Part shown: positions 7,564 to 10,592 of the stretch, in pieces
Layout of the letters: every line of letters starts with the position of its first letter
How positions within the stretch are numbered: position 1 is the stretch's first letter
DNA from: Planctomycetota bacterium
Lineage (GTDB): Bacteria > Planctomycetota > Planctomycetia > Pirellulales > Thermoguttaceae
Assembly: GCA_018897395.1 (NCBI GenBank)
Contig: JAHIKV010000339.1
Span: forward strand, 1 to 10,592
Direction of reading: 5' to 3'
Length of the DNA: 10,592 nucleotides
The notes under the pieces: generated by a model
Told to the model about the DNA's origin: nothing
Databases searched by the model: none
Seen by the model: only the letters and a program-made list of their open reading frames with translations
Translations under genes and position numbers: made by a program

Positions 7564-7592
7564 AGTTTAGTTTTAACTAAACCTCCAGTCAA
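7564..7592 (-). promoter_or_regulatory. Predicted TAC operon promoter (-35 TTGACT, -10 TAAACT)
   Basis: On the minus strand TTGACT (7592-7587, 5 of 6 consensus) is followed after exactly 17 bp by TAAACT (7569-7564, 4 of 6). Transcription would begin about at the toxin ATG (7558), predicting a leaderless or near-leaderless mRNA. The -10 box overlaps the operator palindrome. Confidence 0.55.
7565..7582. promoter_or_regulatory. 18-bp perfect palindrome, probable antitoxin operator
   Basis: GTTTAGTTTTAACTAAAC: 8-bp perfect arms around a 2-bp centre. It starts 7 bp upstream of the toxin ATG and covers most of the -10 box and part of the spacer. Position and symmetry fit binding of a dimeric XRE antitoxin that represses its own operon. 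Protein binding is inferred, not shown. Confidence 0.7.
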
Positions 7593-7637
7593 GCCGACCA
7601 GCCAAACAACGTACATTACCCGCAACCATCTGGGGGG

Positions 7638-7665
7638 TTGAGGGAAAAGTAGGCATCACTATACC
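7638..7665 (+). promoter_or_regulatory. Possible promoter of the PGK gene
   Basis: TTGAGG (7638-7643) and TATACC (7660-7665) are spaced 16 bp apart, each matching 4 of 6 consensus positions. They precede the PGK start by about 67 bp, divergent from the TAC promoter. This is a weak prediction. Planctomycete promoters often match the E. coli consensus poorly. Confidence 0.3.
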
Positions 7666-7732
7666 ATGTTAAGGTTAAATTGCCTAGTAGTTGTTAGTGG
7701 TGTGCTGAAAATTGAAGGTAAGGATTATTGCC

Positions 7733-9148
7733 GTGAAAGTGACTACCGAAGCGATGGCGGCTTGGTGCCGCAAACTGCTGGGGGGCGAGCCGAACGAGCC
7801 GCGTTTGACCTTGGAACAGTATCTGGCCGAAATCCCGCGACTGGATTGTCTGGGTAAGCTCCCCGAGGGAACGCCCGTGCTGGTTCGCGGCGACGTGGAC
7901 GCCAAGCCGGGGCCGGCCGTCGGCGATGGAGACATCCGGCTGCGGTCGATGAAGGAGACCTTGGAGTTCGGCCGGCAACGGGGCTGGAAGCAGATCGTCT
8001 TCGGCCACATCGGCCGCGATCCGCAAAAATCGCTCGGCAAAGTCGCCGCGCGGATCGGTGAAATCCTCGGTTGCCGGGTCGAGTTCGTCGCGGACTGGCT
8101 TGATCCCGAGAGCACGACAATCAAGGATGAAGTGGCCGAGGCGATAGCCCGGTGCCCGGCCGGCGGCGTGATCGTCCTGGAAAATACCCGCAAGTACGAC
8201 ATCGAGCGGGCATTGTGGAAGTCCAAGCCGGACGACGTGGCCCGGCTGGCCGCGGCACTGGCCCGGCTGGCCAACCAGTTTGCCGAGAAGGTGGCCAAGG
8301 CGTACGTCCACGAGGCGTTTTCGGCCGGCAGCCTCGACGCCTCCAGCGTGGTCGTGCCCGCCGCAATGGATAAGGTCGCGCTGGGTAAGTACGAGGCGGA
8401 GCAATTCGAGGACCACTTGAAGGAATGTCTGGGCGCGCGGATGGTCGTCTTCAGCGGGTTGAAGATCGACAAGCTCGACGATCTGCAAGCGATGATCGAC
8501 CGGGGAACGATTCGCACGGTGATTGCGGCCGGCTCGCTGGCGGTCGCGTTGAAAAAGGCGGCCGCCCGGCTCGACGGCACGGATTTCAACATCGGCCTGT
8601 CCGAAGACCCCGAACACCAGGACAAGCCGTACTATATTCCCCAGGAACGGATCGAGCAGGCCGAACGGATGATCTCCGATGGTCGGGCGAAGGGGATCGA
8701 GTTCGTCATGCCGGTCGATTTCGTGCTCCAGAACGGCCGGGTTTCGGAAACGATCGGGCCGGGCAACCAACAGTTCGACGTCGGCCCCGCCTCCAGCGAG
8801 CTATACGAGAAGGCGGTGAGCGATTTCATCGCCGCGCACCAGTCCGATCGCCCCGCGGCGGTAGTCTTTCATAACGGCGTGTTCGGCATGTTCGAGGATC
8901 CGCGCTTCGAGGAAGGGACGCGGCGGTTCATTGCCCAGTTGAAACGCATGACCGACGTCGGCATCAAGGTGTACGTCGGCGGCGGCGAGGGGGGCAAGGC
9001 ACTGGAAAAATACGGCCGGGCGGACTGGGTCGCCTATTGCTTCACCGCCGGCGGCACGGTGCTCGGCGCCCTGGGCAGCGAGCCGGTGCCTTACTTGGTG
9101 GCGATGCGGATGGCCGCCGAGGGCATGGGGCCTTCGCCGCACGGATAG
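7733..9148 (+). CDS. Divergent phosphoglycerate kinase (PGK) family protein
   Basis: About 471 residues, against roughly 390-415 for typical PGK. PGK transfers the acyl phosphate of 1,3-bisphosphoglycerate to ADP. Recognisable PGK blocks in order: VLVRGDVDAKPG (49-60, usual R.DFNVP, Asn replaced by Asp), FGHIGR (H92, R95), VLENTRKYDIE, HEAFSAGSLDAS (usual DAFG.AHRAHAS, with the substrate-binding Arg apparently lost), SGLKIDKLDDL (usual GGAKVSDK), DVGPAS, NGVFGMFE (from 381), GGGEGGKALEKYG (416-428), and FTAGGTVLGALG (usual STGGGA). About 30 extra residues precede the first block. The nucleotide-side motifs are better kept than the 3-phosphoglycerate side. The GTG at 7733 has AAGGTAAGGA 8-10 nt upstream. 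A TTG at 7712 is also in frame. It may be a paralog with altered substrate. Confidence 0.8.
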   Translation: MKVTTEAMAAWCRKLLGGEPNEPRLTLEQYLAEIPRLDCLGKLPEGTPVLVRGDVDAKPGPAVGDGDIRLRSMKETLEFGRQRGWKQIVFGHIGRDPQKSLGKVAARIGEILGCRVEFVADWLDPESTTIKDEVAEAIARCPAGGVIVLENTRKYDIERALWKSKPDDVARLAAALARLANQFAEKVAKAYVHEAFSAGSLDASSVVVPAAMDKVALGKYEAEQFEDHLKECLGARMVVFSGLKIDKLDDLQAMIDRGTIRTVIAAGSLAVALKKAAARLDGTDFNIGLSEDPEHQDKPYYIPQERIEQAERMISDGRAKGIEFVMPVDFVLQNGRVSETIGPGNQQFDVGPASSELYEKAVSDFIAAHQSDRPAAVVFHNGVFGMFEDPRFEEGTRRFIAQLKRMTDVGIKVYVGGGEGGKALEKYGRADWVAYCFTAGGTVLGALGSEPVPYLVAMRMAAEGMGPSPHG

Positions 9149-9166
9149 CCGGCGGCGGGGATGAGC

Positions 9167-9290
9167 GAAGAGGGAAGAAAGAGGAAAGAAGAGAGAGGGG
9201 AGAAGAGAGAGGAGAGATCCGATCAATCTCTCTTCCCTCCTCTCTCTTCCCTCTTCTCTCTTCCCCCTCCCCTCTCTCCCCTCTTCCCTC
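9167..9290. repeat. Purine tract followed by complementary pyrimidine tract (long imperfect hairpin)
   Basis: Bases 9167-9217 are all purines (51 nt of GA-rich sequence) and 9227-9290 all pyrimidines (64 nt), separated by TCCGATCAA. The centre forms a perfect stem GAGAGAT/ATCTCTC (9212-9218 with 9226-9232). Outward the arms pair nearly throughout if short bulges are allowed. It fills the gap between the convergent PGK and Hpt genes. It could act as a factor-independent stop or form triplex DNA. There is no canonical T-run. Confidence 0.8.
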
Positions 9291-9316
9291 GAGTCCATCA
9301 GGCGGAACGATTTCCG

Positions 9317-9649
9317 CTATTCCGGCACGCAGCACCGAACGCGACCGCATAGATCAACCAACTCCAATACTGACTCGCGTATCTGTTCTTCCGGCTCGTT
9401 GTCGCGAACGGCGCGTTCCACCCGGTTCGCGGACGGTGAGAGCGGCTCGAAGCCGTAGCTGCCGGCGGCGCCTTTGAGTTGATGAGCGGTTCGCCGCAGC
9501 TCCTCCCAGTTTCCCTCGTCCAGATGAAGGAGCAGCTTTGCCACGCGGGCGGGCATCTCCTCGACAAACAAACAGAGAATGTCCGCAAGTTCCGGATCGC
9601 CCCCCAGCCGAGAGTAGATGCACTCCTCGATGGTCTTTTCCTGAATCAT
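9317..9649 (-). CDS. Stand-alone histidine phosphotransfer (Hpt) protein
   Basis: A 110-residue single-domain Hpt protein. The phosphoacceptor motif is RRTAHQLKGAAGSYGFEPLS, matching HxLKGxxxxxG, with the histidine of AHQLKG as the expected phosphorylation site. Helices before it (LFVEEMPARVAKLLLHLDEGNWEELRRTAH) and after it fit the four-helix Hpt bundle. Such proteins shuttle phosphate from hybrid sensor kinases to response regulators. No kinase or regulator is nearby, so the partners are elsewhere. The ATG at 9649 (MIQEKTIEECIYSRLGG) has a G-run 9 nt upstream. The longer reading frame back to 9721 adds 24 residues unlike the family and is rejected. Confidence 0.83.
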   Translation of the reverse strand: MIQEKTIEECIYSRLGGDPELADILCLFVEEMPARVAKLLLHLDEGNWEELRRTAHQLKGAAGSYGFEPLSPSANRVERAVRDNEPEEQIRESVLELVDLCGRVRCCVPE

Positions 9650-9783
9650 TTTGATATGCCCCAATAGTGTGGTTGGCTGGATTCTCAACCATGTTTGTTT
9701 GACCGAACAACATGCAAGCATAGGTTACGCCGGAGGATGGCTCCAATTGAAACCACTGGGAATTGGCTCGAAAAAAAACAGCT

Positions 9784-9866
9784 ATTCAGCCCCCTGGTGA
9801 ATACACCCGGGGCATTGCGTGATATGAAACCGACACTCCCCGCCGTGTATTTACGGCGGGCTAAAT
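9784..9866. repeat. Double-hairpin intergenic repeat (BIME/MITE-like), copy 2, inverted
   Basis: An 83-bp relative of the element at 2196-2279, in opposite orientation. Hairpin CCCCTGGTG/CACCCGGGG around AATA (9791-9812) has one mismatch. Hairpin CCCGCCGTG/TACGGCGGG around TATT (9839-9860) closes on a G-T wobble. Ends are ATTCAGCC and GGGCTAAAT. Stem sequences, loops and total length match copy 1, while the central spacer differs. It lies upstream of the Hpt gene and of the Cys-rich gene. Confidence 0.88.
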
Positions 9867-10148
9867 GGAATAATTCCCGGACAACCTCTAATTTTATGCC
9901 GCTCGGTGTGTGATTTTTCATCATCCGACACACGTCAGGGAGTGAATAATGTCGTTGCAGGCGATATACACGGAATGGACGTTATAAACGTAATGGAAAA
10001 TATGAGGGTTGTGGACGGAATAGGGGCTCTGGCTAAGGATTCTTTGGCCATCCGTCGATAGCAACATGTAGCTTGGACTCGGATGCCATTACATGCGTGT
10101 TTTTCGTGAGTATCCCACAAGGTCTTTCCTAACAAAGGAGTACCTCCC
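9867..10148. other. 282-bp leader region before the Cys-rich gene, no gene seen
   Basis: No credible coding frame, RNA gene or strong promoter was recognised. The region is more A+T-rich than the coding sequence. A strong Shine-Dalgarno site, AAGGAG (10135-10140), lies 8 nt before the ATG at 10149, unusually good for this window and consistent with high expression of the downstream gene. Confidence 0.5.
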
Positions 10149-10574
10149 ATGTTGCGTCGTATTTTGTTGCCGGCGTTGGCCGTAGCCGCCTTAGTGGCGG
10201 TGGTCGGCGTCTCCAACGCCCAAGCGGGCCTGTTTGGCAAAGGTTGTTGTGAGCCTGCCACGTGTGCTCCGCAGACCTGCGAGCCTGCCACGTGCGCGCC
10301 GGCCACCTGTGAGCCTGCCACGTGCTGCCCGAAGACCTGCAAGCCGAAGCGTTGCCGCAAGGCCCGGACCTGCCGTCCGAAGACTTGCCGTGCGGTTGAG
10401 GCCTGCGAGGAAGTGAAGACTTGCGAGCCGGCCACCTGCGAGCCGGCCACCTGCTGCCCGAAGACCTGCAAGCCGAAGCGTAGCCGTCGGGCCCGGACCT
10501 GCCGTCCGAAGACCTGCAGTGCGGTCGAGGCCTGCGAGGAAGTGAAGACTTGCGAGCCGGCCACCTGCAAATGA
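10149..10574 (+). CDS. Exported cysteine-rich repeat protein
   Basis: A 141-residue protein with a clear Sec signal peptide: LRR, a hydrophobic core (ILLPALAVAALVAVVGV) and an AQA cleavage site before G27. The mature part (about 115 residues) has 23 cysteines, mostly five residues apart in units such as CEPAT, CAPAT, CCPKT, CKPK and CRPKT, with many Lys, Arg, Pro and Thr. A 43-residue (129-bp) unit starting at 10323 is repeated at 10452 with few changes, among them one Cys to Ser (KPKRC to KPKRS). No known enzyme domain is visible. Cysteine-rich proteins are known from planctomycete cell walls, so a disulphide-linked envelope component is a reasonable guess. Metal binding is another. Confidence 0.75.
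   Translation: MLRRILLPALAVAALVAVVGVSNAQAGLFGKGCCEPATCAPQTCEPATCAPATCEPATCCPKTCKPKRCRKARTCRPKTCRAVEACEEVKTCEPATCEPATCCPKTCKPKRSRRARTCRPKTCSAVEACEEVKTCEPATCK
10323..10574 (+). repeat. 129-bp in-frame tandem duplication within the Cys-rich gene
   Basis: Sequence from TGCTGCCCGAAGACCTGC at 10323 recurs at 10452 with only scattered, mostly silent changes. The second unit is cut short by the stop codon. The 129-bp period equals 43 codons, so the frame is kept. The similarity at DNA level suggests a recent duplication or ongoing slippage/gene conversion. Confidence 0.85.
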
Positions 10575-10592
10575 GCGAATAATCGAGTACCG

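Noticed and set aside
7684..8770. Long minus-strand frames opposite PGK
   Set aside because: Typical antisense shadows in G+C-rich coding DNA. The plus strand carries ordered PGK motifs.
9695..9913. 72-codon plus-strand frame
   Set aside because: It runs through the double-hairpin repeat, lacks a ribosome site and any motif.
9935..10570. Long minus-strand frame of 211 codons opposite the Cys-rich gene
   Set aside because: Its repeats (QVAGSQV etc.) are the complement of the plus-strand repeat. The plus frame has a signal peptide and a strong Shine-Dalgarno site.

Overview
The window looks like part of a planctomycete chromosome, most likely of the Pirellulales type. This is inferred from gene content and style, not from a marker gene. 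The clues are a large lipoprotein joining a LolA-like region, a TlpA-type thioredoxin and a beta-propeller, a secreted cysteine-rich repeat protein, a LarA-fold (DUF2088) protein without the usual catalytic residues, a divergent phosphoglycerate kinase, weak or absent Shine-Dalgarno sites on several genes, and generally high G+C.

Layout. (1) 1-594 is mobile-element debris: the 3' part of a group II intron (domains V and VI clear), inserted in a DDE transposase gene of which only the C-terminal exon remains. (2) 675-1335 holds an overlapping MNT-HEPN pair (type VII toxin-antitoxin, MntA/HepT-like) followed by a clear Rho-independent terminator. (3) 1426-3511 holds a heptamer repeat array, a YggS-type PLP-binding protein and a LarA-like protein, both on the minus strand, with an 84-bp double-hairpin repeat between them. 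(4) 3680-6133 encodes the three-part lipoprotein. (5) 6205-7592 is a compact minus-strand operon of three genes, HigB-like toxin, XRE antitoxin and SecB-like chaperone. This is the arrangement of a tripartite toxin-antitoxin-chaperone (TAC) module. A perfect 18-bp palindrome overlaps its predicted promoter. The region is visibly richer in A+T than its neighbours. (6) 7733-9148 is the divergent PGK. (7) 9167-9290 is a purine/pyrimidine tract able to fold into a long imperfect hairpin, between PGK and a convergent stand-alone Hpt protein. (8) 9784-9866 is a second, inverted copy of the double-hairpin repeat. (9) 10149-10574 encodes an exported protein with 23 cysteines.

How it fits together. 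Genes of ordinary cell function (yggS, PGK, thioredoxin lipoprotein, Hpt) are mixed with two unrelated toxin-antitoxin modules, an intron/IS remnant and dispersed repeats. This suggests an accessory or rearrangement-prone stretch of chromosome. The strongest biological system is the TAC module: a SecB-like chaperone gene coupled to a HigBA-like pair with a probable autoregulatory operator. TAC modules are known (for example HigBA-SecB of Mycobacterium tuberculosis), so the class is not new, but this example in a planctomycete-like background, with a promoter that predicts a leaderless toxin mRNA, deserves attention.
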